Of a stretch of 64,000 nt of DNA, positions 53,653 through 62,335 are shown in pieces. The stretch's first letter is position 1. Every line of letters starts with the position of its first letter. The notes beneath the pieces are model-generated. The model saw nothing but the letters and a program-made list of their open reading frames with translations, made no database searches and was not told the DNA's origin. Source of the stretch: Pseudoalteromonas luteoviolacea S2607 (GTDB lineage Bacteria > Pseudomonadota > Gammaproteobacteria > Enterobacterales > Alteromonadaceae); assembly GCF_001625575.1 (NCBI RefSeq), contig NZ_AUXV01000067.1:62001-126000 (forward strand). Reading direction: 5' to 3'. A program made the position numbers and the translations under genes.

Positions 53653-53676
53653 ACGCAGCGACAAGTGCCGCTGCGT
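53653..53676 (-). terminator. Terminator hairpin of degQ
   Basis: ACGCAGCG (53653-53660) pairs with CGCTGCGT (53669-53676), loop of eight. On the minus strand it is followed by CGTTTTG, after the degQ stop. Confidence 0.75.
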
Positions 53677-53703
53677 AAAACTTGATAATTTTTTTTGAAA
53701 TGA

Positions 53704-55056
53704 CTATTGAATCAGATAGAACACTGAGTCTCTACCGCGCTTAATACCTAAAACAATATTACCCTGAATATCGTCTACTAGGCGTTTCATCTCTCGGACA
53801 GTTGTGACTCTTTGTCGATTAACCTGCATTATGACATCACCCTCTTGCAGTCCAACGCGTGCCGCTGGTGAACGCTCTTCAATACTGACCACAACAATGC
53901 CTTGGTTGCCATTACGCTCGCTGCTTTCTAGCACAGCGCCACGCAGACTTGGGTGTATACGATCCGCCTGTGCTTGACGCTCATTTTGACCTTGAAGTTT
54001 AACGTCTAGATTACGATTTCTGCCATCGCGGTGAATACTGACTTCAATTTCTCGTCCTTCACCCAACGTAGCAATCTTACCGCGCAATTCTTCAAAACTT
54101 TCGATTTTGTCACCATCAATACGGGTAATTACGTCATTTGCTTTTATGCCTGCTTCTGCAGCGGCAGAGTCCGGAGTTACTTCTTGAACGAATACACCCT
54201 GTTTTACATCAAACCCTTGGGCTTCAGCAAGGCCCGCGTTTAGCGTGCGCCCCACAATCCCTAAAGAGCCGCGACGTACTTGTCCGTACTCAATAATTTG
54301 GTCGACTAGGTTTTTCATCATGTTTGATGGAATTGCAAAGCCAATACCAACATTGCCTCCCGATGCACCTAAAATGGCAGTATTAATGCCAATTAATTCA
54401 CCATTCAAATTTACTAATGCGCCGCCAGAGTTGCCTTGGTTAATTGCCGCATCAGTTTGGATGAAGTCCTCGTAGCCCTCGATGTTCAGGCCACTGCGCC
54501 CTAACGCGCTGACAATGCCTGAAGTTACCGTGTGGCTTAAACCAAATGGGTTGCCAATAGCAACAGAAAAGTCACCTACACGTAACTTGTCGGAATCAGC
54601 TAGCTTTACTTCTGTCAGGTCATCATTGTCAATTTGTAATAATGCGACATCGGATTCTTTATCTGCGCCAATTAGTTTTGCTTTAAACTCTCTGCCGTCT
54701 TTAAGTGTCACAATGATGTTATCTGCTTCATCGATAACATGGTTGTTTGTCACGACGTACCCTTCATCAGCATCAATGATGACCCCTGAGCCTAGGCCGC
54801 TAAATGGTCTCTTCTGTGTTCTTGGGGCTGGGTTGCCAAAGAAAAAGTCAAACGGATCTACACGGCGGCGCACTTCTTTTGCGCCAGAAACTTGAATGCT
54901 CACGACTCCGGGGGTTACGCGCTCTAACATTGGCGCTAGGGTCGGAAGTTGCTGTCCGTCAACCGCAACAGGTAGCTTTGCTTCAGAAGTGTTTGGTAGC
55001 AAAAGCATACTGGAAGATAAAAGCGCTGCGGATAATAAAGTTAATTTTAATCTCAT
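53704..55056 (-). CDS. degQ: Periplasmic serine endoprotease DegQ/DegP family
   Basis: 450 residues with a Sec signal peptide (cleavage after SEA, near 26). Triad His106 (TNNHVID), Asp136 (SDVALL), Ser210 (GNSGGAL), then two PDZ domains (about 255-345 and 360-445). The Q-linker and LA loop are short (FFFGNPAPRTQKRPF), more like DegQ than DegP. Protease and chaperone for unfolded envelope proteins. Confidence 0.95.
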   Translation of the reverse strand: MRLKLTLLSAALLSSSMLLLPNTSEAKLPVAVDGQQLPTLAPMLERVTPGVVSIQVSGAKEVRRRVDPFDFFFGNPAPRTQKRPFSGLGSGVIIDADEGYVVTNNHVIDEADNIIVTLKDGREFKAKLIGADKESDVALLQIDNDDLTEVKLADSDKLRVGDFSVAIGNPFGLSHTVTSGIVSALGRSGLNIEGYEDFIQTDAAINQGNSGGALVNLNGELIGINTAILGASGGNVGIGFAIPSNMMKNLVDQIIEYGQVRRGSLGIVGRTLNAGLAEAQGFDVKQGVFVQEVTPDSAAAEAGIKANDVITRIDGDKIESFEELRGKIATLGEGREIEVSIHRDGRNRNLDVKLQGQNERQAQADRIHPSLRGAVLESSERNGNQGIVVVSIEERSPAARVGLQEGDVIMQVNRQRVTTVREMKRLVDDIQGNIVLGIKRGRDSVFYLIQ

Positions 55057-55166
55057 AGTCTGGAAACTCTCCTAAATTACAGCGTTGATTCACCCTTAGC
55101 GATAAAGTAGATAAAAAATAAATAGTTACTATTTATACGTACAATACACTAAGGTGATTTAGTCCC

Positions 55167-55188
55167 TGAGCAGAGAAACCTCTGCTCA
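55167..55188. repeat. 9-bp perfect inverted repeat between zapG and degQ
   Basis: TGAGCAGAG (55167-55175) pairs with CTCTGCTCA (55180-55188), loop AAAC. It lies in the 180-base gap upstream of degQ and downstream of zapG on the minus strand. No T-tract follows, so it may be a leader element of degQ or a weak terminator. Confidence 0.45.
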
Positions 55189-55236
55189 ATGATTCAGTAA
55201 TTATTTCTACAGACTATGAGGCTAAAAAAAAGTTCA

Positions 55237-55692
55237 TTAAGGTGTTTTTAATTGCTCGCTTTTTGAGCGGTTGTCGGAAAATAACCCACTTTCACCTTCC
55301 GCATAATCCACTGGTGGATTCGTGTAAGTGGATTCATCACTGCGGCGTTTTTCAGGGCGTGCTCGCAGAGAAGCTTGTAACTGTTCAGTCGTTTCTTTAG
55401 AGAAAAATGGCTCGCTTGGCTTTTTACTCTTTTCTTCAATCAATAGCTGGTTAGTGTCTTCAACGTGTTGCAGCAACTGACTGTAGTTGTCCTGCATTTT
55501 ACCAACTAGCTTTTTGGTGCTCGCTAAATGATCCGCAACATCTTGACGATATTGCTCTAAATTTTGCTCAGCTTGCTTTGCTTGTTGCTCGATTTCTTCG
55601 TGCTTAAACTGTTTTTTAGTGAATAGTGAACCTAAGAAAAATGCACTGATCGCCACGATGATCAATAAGCCCAACCATGCGATTGTTGTCAT
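55237..55692 (-). CDS. zapG: Envelope/division protein ZapG (YhcB, DUF1043)
   Basis: 151 residues. One N-terminal membrane helix (about 3-22), then a coiled coil (about 28-85, KHEEIEQQAKQAEQNLEQYR) and a polar tail with a conserved YAEGESGLF-like patch. YhcB/ZapG coordinates cell division with envelope growth. AGGAG is five bases before the ATG. Position between zapE and degQ is conserved. Confidence 0.92.
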   Translation of the reverse strand: MTTIAWLGLLIIVAISAFFLGSLFTKKQFKHEEIEQQAKQAEQNLEQYRQDVADHLASTKKLVGKMQDNYSQLLQHVEDTNQLLIEEKSKKPSEPFFSKETTEQLQASLRARPEKRRSDESTYTNPPVDYAEGESGLFSDNRSKSEQLKTP

Positions 55693-55828
55693 ACTTACTC
55701 CTGTATAAGGTGAAAGCCACCTGTTTTAATATGCTAAAAATACCATCTATCGATAGCTTAAATATACGCTGAGTTTGGATGCGTGTTAATATACTCGGCA
55801 AAGAAAACTGCTCAGTTCAATAAAAAAT

Positions 55829-56920
55829 ATGATGACGCCTTGGGAAAAGTATCAACAAGATCTTAAAAGAGATGACTTTCAGTACGACAGTGCGCAAGAA
55901 AATGCAGTAAAGCATTTACAGCGCTTATATGACGATTTAATTGCTCAACCAGCTGAACCAAAAGGCTTTTTTGCAAAGCTATTTGGGAATAAGCAAGTGG
56001 AGCCAGTGAAAGGGTTATATTTTTGGGGTGGCGTTGGCAGAGGGAAAACATATTTAGTTGATACTTTTTATGAAGCACTTCCGGGTGAAAGAAAAATGCG
56101 TGTGCACTTTCACCGTTTTATGCACCGTGTGCATGATGAGCTGAAAAAACTCAACGAAGTTAAAAATCCTCTCAATGTGGTCGCAGATATTTTTAAAGCC
56201 GAAACAGACATCATTTGTTTCGATGAATTCTTTGTTCAAGATATAACCGATGCCATGTTGCTGGGCGGACTGATGGAAGCTCTGTTTGAGCGCGGTATTG
56301 TATTGGTCGCGACGTCAAATATCATTCCTGATGAACTGTATCGCAATGGCTTACAAAGGGCGCGATTCCTACCTGCGATAGCCTTAGTCAAAGCGAATAC
56401 CGAGGTGGTAAATGTAGACTCTGGCATTGATTACCGGCTGCGGACTTTAGAGTCTGCCGAAATATTTCATAGCCCGCTTGATGCACAAGCAGATCTCAAC
56501 TTATTTGAGTACTTTGACAAATTATCACCAGAGGCAGGTGTCTTGGATGCAGAAATAGAAATTGAAGGAAGAATGATCAAAACACGTAAAGTGTCTGATT
56601 GCATTGCCATGTTTGACTTTACACAGTTATGTGAAACCGCCCGTTCGCAAGTTGACTATATGGAAATCAGCCGCCTTTATAACACGGTCATTTTATCAAA
56701 CGTCAAGCAAATGGGGCAGTCAAATGATGATGCCGCGCGTCGATTTATTGCATTAGTAGATGAGTTTTACGAGCGAAATGTTACTTTGATCATTTCTTGT
56801 GAAGCACCAATCAATGACATTTATACACAAGGCACATTAAACTTTGAATTCAAACGTTGTATCAGTCGCTTACAAGAGATGCAGTCACTCGAATATCTAT
56901 CCCGAGAGCACCTAGCTTAA
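55829..56920 (+). CDS. zapE: Cell-division ATPase ZapE (AFG1 family)
   Basis: 363 residues (E. coli 375). Walker A GGVGRGKT at 67-74, followed by HFHRFMHRVH and Walker B IICFDEFFVQDITDAMLL, all family hallmarks. ZapE acts at the Z-ring under stress. Divergent from zapG. Confidence 0.94.
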   Translation: MMTPWEKYQQDLKRDDFQYDSAQENAVKHLQRLYDDLIAQPAEPKGFFAKLFGNKQVEPVKGLYFWGGVGRGKTYLVDTFYEALPGERKMRVHFHRFMHRVHDELKKLNEVKNPLNVVADIFKAETDIICFDEFFVQDITDAMLLGGLMEALFERGIVLVATSNIIPDELYRNGLQRARFLPAIALVKANTEVVNVDSGIDYRLRTLESAEIFHSPLDAQADLNLFEYFDKLSPEAGVLDAEIEIEGRMIKTRKVSDCIAMFDFTQLCETARSQVDYMEISRLYNTVILSNVKQMGQSNDDAARRFIALVDEFYERNVTLIISCEAPINDIYTQGTLNFEFKRCISRLQEMQSLEYLSREHLA

Positions 56921-56977
56921 TAAAATAAGATTTCTGGCGGAAAAGTCAGCCATACGCTGGTTTTTCCGAACTACCCT

Positions 56978-56986
56978 TGCTATAAT
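56978..56986 (+). promoter_or_regulatory. Extended -10 promoter of rplM-rpsI
   Basis: TGCTATAAT is a consensus -10 with a TGn extension; the -35 region is poor. The bases after it (CCGCGGCC) are GC-rich, a discriminator typical of stringently controlled ribosomal promoters. Confidence 0.7.
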
Positions 56987-57014
56987 CCGCGGCCTGCCAC
57001 GTTGCGTTCTATAG

Positions 57015-57109
57015 CCCTCGTCGGCTTAGCCACTGACTTGAGGGGCAAAAAAGTCTTAAACTCGAAGGGGTTGAAGCACCATTAGTAGAGCGGTAGTCCT
57101 CTGACTACC
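57015..57109 (+). promoter_or_regulatory. Structured 5' leader of rplM (probable L13 autoregulation)
   Basis: Two hairpins are visible: CCCTC (57015-57019) with GAGGG (57040-57044), and GGTAGTC (57092-57098) with GACTACC (57103-57109) around CTCT, flanked by ACCA/TGGT. L13 is known to repress its own operon through the leader in E. coli; this leader has the right place and size, but I have not matched it to the known fold. Confidence 0.55.
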
Positions 57110-57142
57110 TGTGGTTTTAACTGAAAACTTTGGATTTTATAA

Positions 57143-57571
57143 ATGAAAACGTTTGTTGCTAAACCAGAAACTGTAAAACGTGACTGGTACGTAGTTGACG
57201 CTGAAGGTAAAACTTTAGGTCGTATTGCTACTGAAATCGCTGCTCGCCTTCGCGGTAAGCACAAGGCTGAGTACACTCCACATGTTGACACTGGTGATTA
57301 TATCATCGTTATCAACGCTGAAAAAGTTACTGTAACTGGTAACAAAGCTCAGCAAAAAATGTACTACGCTCACTCTGGTTACCCAGGTGGTCTTAAGTCT
57401 GTTAACTTCGAGAAGCTTCAAGCTAAAAAGCCTGAAATGATCATCGAAAAAGCAGTTAAAGGCATGTTACCTCGCGGTCCTCTAGGTCGTGAAATGTTCC
57501 GTAAACTTAAAGTTTACGCTGGTAACGAGCACAACCATGCGGCACAACAGCCTCAGGTTCTAGACATTTAA
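57143..57571 (+). CDS. rplM: 50S ribosomal protein L13
   Basis: 142 residues, identical in length to E. coli L13. Opens MKTFVAKPETVKRDWYVVDA; contains KAEYTPHVDTGDYI and MLPRGPLGREMFRKLKVYAG. It assembles early into the 50S subunit. The ribosome site is weak (GGA at wide spacing), as fits a feedback-controlled start. Confidence 0.99.
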   Translation: MKTFVAKPETVKRDWYVVDAEGKTLGRIATEIAARLRGKHKAEYTPHVDTGDYIIVINAEKVTVTGNKAQQKMYYAHSGYPGGLKSVNFEKLQAKKPEMIIEKAVKGMLPRGPLGREMFRKLKVYAGNEHNHAAQQPQVLDI

Positions 57572-57582
57572 GGAGCACTATC

Positions 57583-57972
57583 ATGGCAAATCAATACTAC
57601 GGTACAGGTCGTCGTAAAAGTTCAAGTGCTCGCGTATTCTTACGCCCAGGCACTGGCAACATCGTAATTAATCAACGTTCTATCGAAGAATACTTCGGTC
57701 GTGAAACTTCTCGCATGGTTGTTCGTCAGCCACTAGAGCTAGTTGAGCTAACTGAGAAGTTTGACCTATACATCACTGTTGAAGGTGGTGGTATGACTGG
57801 TCAAGCTGGCGCAATCCGCCACGGTATCACACGTGCACTAATGGAGTTTGACGAGTCACTACGTCCAGCTCTACGTAAAGCTGGCTTTGTTACTCGTGAC
57901 GCTCGTCGCGTTGAACGTAAGAAAGTTGGTCTTAAGAAAGCACGTAAGAAGACACAGTTCTCAAAACGTTAA
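57583..57972 (+). CDS. rpsI: 30S ribosomal protein S9
   Basis: 129 residues. QYYGTGRRKSSSARVFLRPG and the basic C-terminal tail ending QFSKR, which reaches the P-site tRNA, are typical. It follows rplM after 11 bases with AAGGAG, forming the usual two-gene operon. Confidence 0.99.
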   Translation: MANQYYGTGRRKSSSARVFLRPGTGNIVINQRSIEEYFGRETSRMVVRQPLELVELTEKFDLYITVEGGGMTGQAGAIRHGITRALMEFDESLRPALRKAGFVTRDARRVERKKVGLKKARKKTQFSKR

Positions 57973-57995
57973 TTTATTACGTTTCAGAATTTGCA

Positions 57996-58022
57996 AAAAC
58001 CCAGCCTTGTGCTGGGTTTTTT
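57996..58022 (+). terminator. Intrinsic terminator of rpsI
   Basis: AAAACCCAGC (57996-58005) pairs with GCTGGGTTTT (58011-58020), loop CTTGT, followed by more T. Confidence 0.92.
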
Positions 58023-58462
58023 GTTTTGTGTAACCTTTGTAATTTGCCCTGTGCTGCAACCTTTGTTATCTCAATTTTTCTCCACTGAGTTTAATAAACT
58101 TTCAAAAAACTCTAAAAATTAGTGTTGTTGAACGTTTACCCATCAAATTCTTTGCTACACTTGCATGGCAAGTAAATTATTCGCGATTTGAACTGATTAA
58201 TTTTCTGGTGATTTAGACAGAGGTTGATCTTGGTCAGAGAATCGTTGCATAAGACGTCATATCATAACCTGTCGTTTCTAATTTTGGCTGTTATTTGAAG
58301 TAATTATCGCTTTGATAGCATCTAAAGTGGAATAGTAATAACCCTGTTATAGATAGGGGTTTTACTTATGATCGCGTCTATTTTGAAATATCTTAAAATT
58401 AACCTGCTGTAACTGATGTTCTCAATATAGCAAGTGTTGAGGATCATAGTGGAGATAAGTGG
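58023..58462. other. Intergenic region of 440 bases upstream of petA
   Basis: AT-rich and without a long frame. It should hold the petABC promoter, but no single -35/-10 pair is convincing. A 14-codon frame with a Shine-Dalgarno lies at 58368-58412 and is listed separately. Confidence 0.5.
58368..58412 (+). CDS. Possible 14-residue leader peptide upstream of petA
   Basis: ATG at 58368 with AGGGG eight bases upstream opens MIASILKYLKINLL then TAA, ending 50 bases before petA. The peptide is hydrophobic with two lysines. It could be a translated leader or chance; length alone gives no support. Confidence 0.25.
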   Translation: MIASILKYLKINLL

Positions 58463-59053
58463 ATGAGCAATGCGCCTGTAGACAACAGCCGACGTCGCTT
58501 TTTAACTATCGCTACCTCTGTTGTAGGTGGCGTTGGTGCGGCTGGAGCTGCTGTTCCTTTTATTGCGTCTTGGAATCCAAGTGAGCGTGCTAAATCTGCA
58601 GGGGCTCCTGTAGAAGTGGACATAAGCAAACTTGAGCCTGGACAATTAATTCGTGTTGAGTGGCGAGGTAAGCCTGTATGGGTTATTTATCGCACCCCAA
58701 AAATGCTAGAACAAATGAAACAACACGAAGACCAACTTCGTGACCCTAATTCCGATGAAGCGCAACAACTTGAATCGGCGAAGAATAACTATCGCTCTAA
58801 GCGTGAGGAGATATTTGTCGCGGTTGGGATCTGTACCCACTTGGGTTGCTCTCCAACGTTTATGAACGGTGGGTTTGGTGAAAAAGTTGAGGGTACGGCG
58901 GATGGTTTCTTCTGTCCGTGTCACGGCTCCAAGTTTGATATGGCTGGACGCGTTTTTCAAAACGTCCCAGCACCGTTAAATCTGGAAATCCCGCCATACA
59001 CCTTTCTAGATGACACCACTATCTTAGTGGGTGAAGAACAAGGGGTGGCGTAA
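58463..59053 (+). CDS. petA: Ubiquinol-cytochrome c reductase Rieske iron-sulfur subunit
   Basis: 196 residues. A twin-arginine signal anchor (SRRRFLTIATSVVGGVGAAG) starts the protein. The 2Fe-2S cluster ligands are Cys124/His126 (CTHLGC) and Cys151/His154 (CPCHGSKFD), with Cys129 and Cys153 as the disulfide pair. It passes electrons from ubiquinol to cytochrome c1 in the bc1 complex. Its stop overlaps the petB ATG by one base. Confidence 0.97.
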   Translation: MSNAPVDNSRRRFLTIATSVVGGVGAAGAAVPFIASWNPSERAKSAGAPVEVDISKLEPGQLIRVEWRGKPVWVIYRTPKMLEQMKQHEDQLRDPNSDEAQQLESAKNNYRSKREEIFVAVGICTHLGCSPTFMNGGFGEKVEGTADGFFCPCHGSKFDMAGRVFQNVPAPLNLEIPPYTFLDDTTILVGEEQGVA

Positions 59054-60381
59054 TGACTAGTAAATACGAAGAACAAACCGCTACGGGTGATAACACCACA
59101 ACCAAATCGGGTGGTGTAGTGAGTTCAGTGGTCAATTGGATTGACGACAGAATTCCGATGACTCGAGTCTGGAACATGCATATTGCACAGTACCCAGCAC
59201 CTAAAAACTTTAATTTCTGGTACCTTTTCGGTTCATTAGCCATCTTAGTACTGGTCAATCAAATTGTGACGGGCATTTGGTTGACGATGAACTTTGTGCC
59301 TTCTGCTGAAGGGGCATTTGCGTCAGTTGAATATATCATGCGTGACGTTGAATACGGCTGGCTATTACGTTATCTCCACTCCACCGGGGCTTCAGCATTT
59401 TTCGTTGTTGTTTACCTGCATATGTTCCGAGGTATGATCTACGGCTCTTATCAAAAGCCCAGAGAGCTTTTGTGGTTATTTGGTATGTTGATCTTTCTCG
59501 CGCTGATGGCCGAAGCATTTATGGGGTACCTATTACCTTGGGGACAGATGTCGTTCTGGGGTGCGCAGGTTATCATTTCATTGTTCGGTGCTATTCCAGT
59601 CATTGGTGAGGACTTAACACTCTGGATCCGTGGTGATTATGTTATCTCAGGCGCCACCCTGAACCGCTTCTTTGCTTTGCATGTTATAGCATTGCCACTG
59701 GTGCTGGTGATTCTTGTTTTCCTCCATATTGTGGCGCTACATGAAGTCGGCTCGAACAACCCTGATGGTATCGAGATCAAGCGCAAAAAAGGCTCTGTTG
59801 CAGAAGAAGACAAACCTAAATTTAAGTTCCATGAATATTATACCAACAAAAAAGATGTGGTTGATGCAATCCCATTCCACCCTTATTACACGGTTAAGGA
59901 CATTTTAGGGGTCGCTGGGTTCTTAATATTGTTCTGTTGGGTCGTATTCTTTATGCCTGAAATGAATGGTTTCTTCCTCGAAGCACCGAACTTTGAAGCT
60001 GCAAACCCGCTTAAAACGCCAGAACATATCTTCCCTGTTTGGTATTTTACGCCTTTCTATGCGATTTTACGTGCTATTCCTGATAAACTGTTCGGGGTAG
60101 TGGCTATGGGTGCCTCAATTGTCATGCTGGCACTGTTACCATGGCTGGATAGAGGTAAAGTTCGTTCTATCCGTTATCGCAGTATTTGGCATAAGTTGAA
60201 TATTGCTCAGTTTGTTGTGACCTTCCTAATTTTAGGTTGGGCAGGCGCGACACCGCAAACTGTGCAATCAACCATTTTGTCTCAGATTTGTACTGTGACG
60301 TATTTCATGTTCTTTGTATTACTGTACGTATATTCCAAGAACGAAGTAACAAAGCCACTACCAACGAGGTTGACGAAATGA
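59053..60381 (+). CDS. petB: Ubiquinol-cytochrome c reductase cytochrome b
   Basis: 442 residues with eight or nine membrane helices. Haem b histidines lie in RYLHSTGASAFFVVVYLHMFRG and in FFALHVIALPLVLVILVFLHI; the Qo motif PEWY appears as PVWYFTPFYAILRAIP, the bacterial variant. Central subunit of the bc1 complex. Confidence 0.97.
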   Translation: MTSKYEEQTATGDNTTTKSGGVVSSVVNWIDDRIPMTRVWNMHIAQYPAPKNFNFWYLFGSLAILVLVNQIVTGIWLTMNFVPSAEGAFASVEYIMRDVEYGWLLRYLHSTGASAFFVVVYLHMFRGMIYGSYQKPRELLWLFGMLIFLALMAEAFMGYLLPWGQMSFWGAQVIISLFGAIPVIGEDLTLWIRGDYVISGATLNRFFALHVIALPLVLVILVFLHIVALHEVGSNNPDGIEIKRKKGSVAEEDKPKFKFHEYYTNKKDVVDAIPFHPYYTVKDILGVAGFLILFCWVVFFMPEMNGFFLEAPNFEAANPLKTPEHIFPVWYFTPFYAILRAIPDKLFGVVAMGASIVMLALLPWLDRGKVRSIRYRSIWHKLNIAQFVVTFLILGWAGATPQTVQSTILSQICTVTYFMFFVLLYVYSKNEVTKPLPTRLTK

Positions 60382-61115
60382 TGAAAAAGCTATTGATCGG
60401 TTTATTCGCATTGTTGCCAACCTTTACAATGGCGGCAGGTCCAACAATGCCTTTGATGGACGCTAACATTGACCTAAGGGATAAAGCTTCATTACAGCGT
60501 GGCGCCAAACTGTTTATGAACTACTGTTTGGGTTGTCACCAGATGCAGTACCAGCGTTATGAGCGTACGTTTCGTGATATTGGTATTCCAGTAGAAATAG
60601 GTAAAGAGACATTAATTTTTAATGACTCTAAAGTGGGTTCGCATATTCTTAATGCTATGTCTAAAGAGGATGCTGCGAAATGGTTTGGTGCTGCGCCACC
60701 AGACTTAACGTTAATATCTCGTGTTAAATCGCCAGATTATATCTACACCTACTTAAAGTCATTTTACAGAGATGAGTCTCGTCCTTTTGGTGTGAATAAT
60801 GTTGTGTTCCCACTGGTGGGGATGCCTCACGTTCTACAGGAGCTGCAAGGTTTACCAATGCCAATCACTGAAGAGGTGGTTGAGGGTGATGAAACTGTAA
60901 CCAAAGTTGTGGGTGTTGAAACTGACGGCTCCGGTGAGATGAGTGACGATGAATATGACCAAGCAGCAAGAGACCTTACAAACTTTTTAGCGTATGTGGG
61001 TGAACCTTCGCGACTAGAATCTGAGGCAATAGGTATCAAAGTGCTCGGATTCTTGGTAATCTTCTTCATCTTAGCTTTCTTCTTGAAGAAAGAGTACTGG
61101 AGAGACGTTCATTAA
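60378..61115 (+). CDS. petC: Ubiquinol-cytochrome c reductase cytochrome c1
   Basis: 245 residues from the ATG at 60378 (GAGG eight bases upstream), overlapping the petB stop; the longer frame into petB is an artefact. Sec signal (MMKKLLIGLFALLPTFTMAA), haem site CLGCH (Cys50, Cys53, His54), a C-terminal anchor helix (IKVLGFLVIFFILAFFL). It delivers electrons to soluble cytochrome c. Confidence 0.96.
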   Translation: MMKKLLIGLFALLPTFTMAAGPTMPLMDANIDLRDKASLQRGAKLFMNYCLGCHQMQYQRYERTFRDIGIPVEIGKETLIFNDSKVGSHILNAMSKEDAAKWFGAAPPDLTLISRVKSPDYIYTYLKSFYRDESRPFGVNNVVFPLVGMPHVLQELQGLPMPITEEVVEGDETVTKVVGVETDGSGEMSDDEYDQAARDLTNFLAYVGEPSRLESEAIGIKVLGFLVIFFILAFFLKKEYWRDVH

Positions 61116-61142
61116 TTTGAACACTCAATGGTGATTTTAGGT

Positions 61143-61164
61143 AATAGGGGCTTATGCCCCTATT
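61143..61164 (+). terminator. Hairpin between petC and sspA
   Basis: AATAGGGGC (61143-61151) pairs with GCCCCTATT (61156-61164), loop TTAT. It is followed by GCTGTTT, a weak U-tract, so it may end petABC transcripts partly or process the mRNA. Confidence 0.6.
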
Positions 61165-61213
61165 GCTGTTTAAAGTGATTTGATTACTTTGTGATTATTT
61201 TATGGAGGTAGGC

Positions 61214-61837
61214 ATGGCCGTAGCTGCCAACAAGCGCCCAGTTATGACTCTTTTTTCTGGTGCAAACTGTATGTATAGCCATCAGGTTCGTATCGTTTTA
61301 GCAGAAAAAGGTGTAAGTGTTGATATTCATCTGGCTGAAAAGGATAACTTGCCAGAAGCGCTACACGAAATTAACCCATATGGTACTGTACCAACCTTGA
61401 TCGACCGCGAACTAGGTTTGTACCAGGCAAATATCATTATGGAATATTTGGATGAGCGTTTCCCGCATCCACCGTTAATGCCAGTATACCCAGTAATGCG
61501 TGGCCGCAGTCGTCTGATGATGCACCGCATTGAAAGCGATTGGTATAGCCTTGCTGAGAGAATTACGACTGGAAATGATGCTGAAGGCGCTCGTAAAGAG
61601 TTAACAGAAGCACTACTTGCTGTAGCCCCTATCTTTGGCGAAGCACCTTACTTTATGAGTGAAGAGTTTAGCTTAGTTGATTGTTTTATGGCGCCACTAT
61701 TATGGCGTTTGCCTGAGCTAGGTATTGAGCTAACTGGCAGCGGTGCAAGCGAATTGAAAGATTATATGCTTCGTCTATTTGAACGTGAGTCTTTCCAAGC
61801 ATCGTTAACCGATATTGAGCGCGAGATCCGCAGCTAA
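61214..61837 (+). CDS. sspA: Stringent starvation protein A
   Basis: 207 residues from the ATG at 61214, giving MAVAANKRPVMTLFSG as in E. coli SspA; GGAGG lies five bases upstream. GST fold: thioredoxin-like part with YSHQVRIVLAEKG, and the helical part with YLDERFPHPPLMPVYPV and EFSLVDCFMAPLLWRLP. SspA binds RNA polymerase with sigma-70 and lowers H-NS levels in stress. Overlaps sspB by one base. Confidence 0.96.
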   Translation: MAVAANKRPVMTLFSGANCMYSHQVRIVLAEKGVSVDIHLAEKDNLPEALHEINPYGTVPTLIDRELGLYQANIIMEYLDERFPHPPLMPVYPVMRGRSRLMMHRIESDWYSLAERITTGNDAEGARKELTEALLAVAPIFGEAPYFMSEEFSLVDCFMAPLLWRLPELGIELTGSGASELKDYMLRLFERESFQASLTDIEREIRS

Positions 61838-62286
61838 TGACGTCTAATCGACCTTATTTACTTAGGGCGTTTTACGATTGGATTGTGGATAATCAATGCA
61901 CACCACACGTTGTAGTCAATGCAAATTATCCACAGGTTCAAGTCCCAGTGCAATTTGTTCAAGATGGACAAATTGTGCTGAATGTGAGTCCAAGTGCCGC
62001 TAATAACTTTCTGATGGATAAAGAAGCGCTGAGTTTTAGTGCTCGCTTTTCAGGGCAGCCAATGCAGGTATATGTGCCTGTTGGTGCCGTGCTGGCAATC
62101 TATGCAAGAGAAAATGGCGAAGGTACGATCTTCTCTGAGTCAAATTTGGAAGAAGAGTATTCGCAAGACGTTGATGAAGTTGAGCAAGAGCCAAGCGTTG
62201 AAGAGTCAGACTCTTCTGAGCCAAAAGAGCCAAGCTCTAGCGAAGAGAAGCCTAAAAAGGGCGCTCACTTACGCGTAATAAAATAA
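61837..62286 (+). CDS. sspB: ClpXP protease specificity-enhancing factor SspB
   Basis: 149 residues. The substrate-binding fold is at 1-110 (RPYLLRAFYDWIVDNQCTPHVVVNA, IVLNVSPSAANNF, VPVGAVLAIYARENGEG). A long acidic/serine linker leads to the C-terminal ClpX-binding tail KGAHLRVIK. SspB delivers ssrA-tagged peptides to ClpXP. Confidence 0.96.
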   Translation: MTSNRPYLLRAFYDWIVDNQCTPHVVVNANYPQVQVPVQFVQDGQIVLNVSPSAANNFLMDKEALSFSARFSGQPMQVYVPVGAVLAIYARENGEGTIFSESNLEEEYSQDVDEVEQEPSVEESDSSEPKEPSSSEEKPKKGAHLRVIK

Positions 62287-62288
62287 TA

Positions 62289-62314
62289 AAAAAACCTGCT
62301 AGTGCAGGTTTTTT
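62289..62314 (+). terminator. Intrinsic terminator of sspAB
   Basis: AAAAAACCTGC (62289-62299) pairs with GCAGGTTTTTT (62304-62314), loop TAGT. It may serve dolP on the other strand as well. Confidence 0.92.
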
Positions 62315-62335
62315 CTTTTCAGTCTTAAGGTCGTA

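Noticed and set aside
60237..60377. N-terminally extended cytochrome c1 reading back into petB
   Set aside because: The ATG at 60378 with GAGG upstream directly starts a normal signal peptide; the extension overlaps petB and looks like no known domain.
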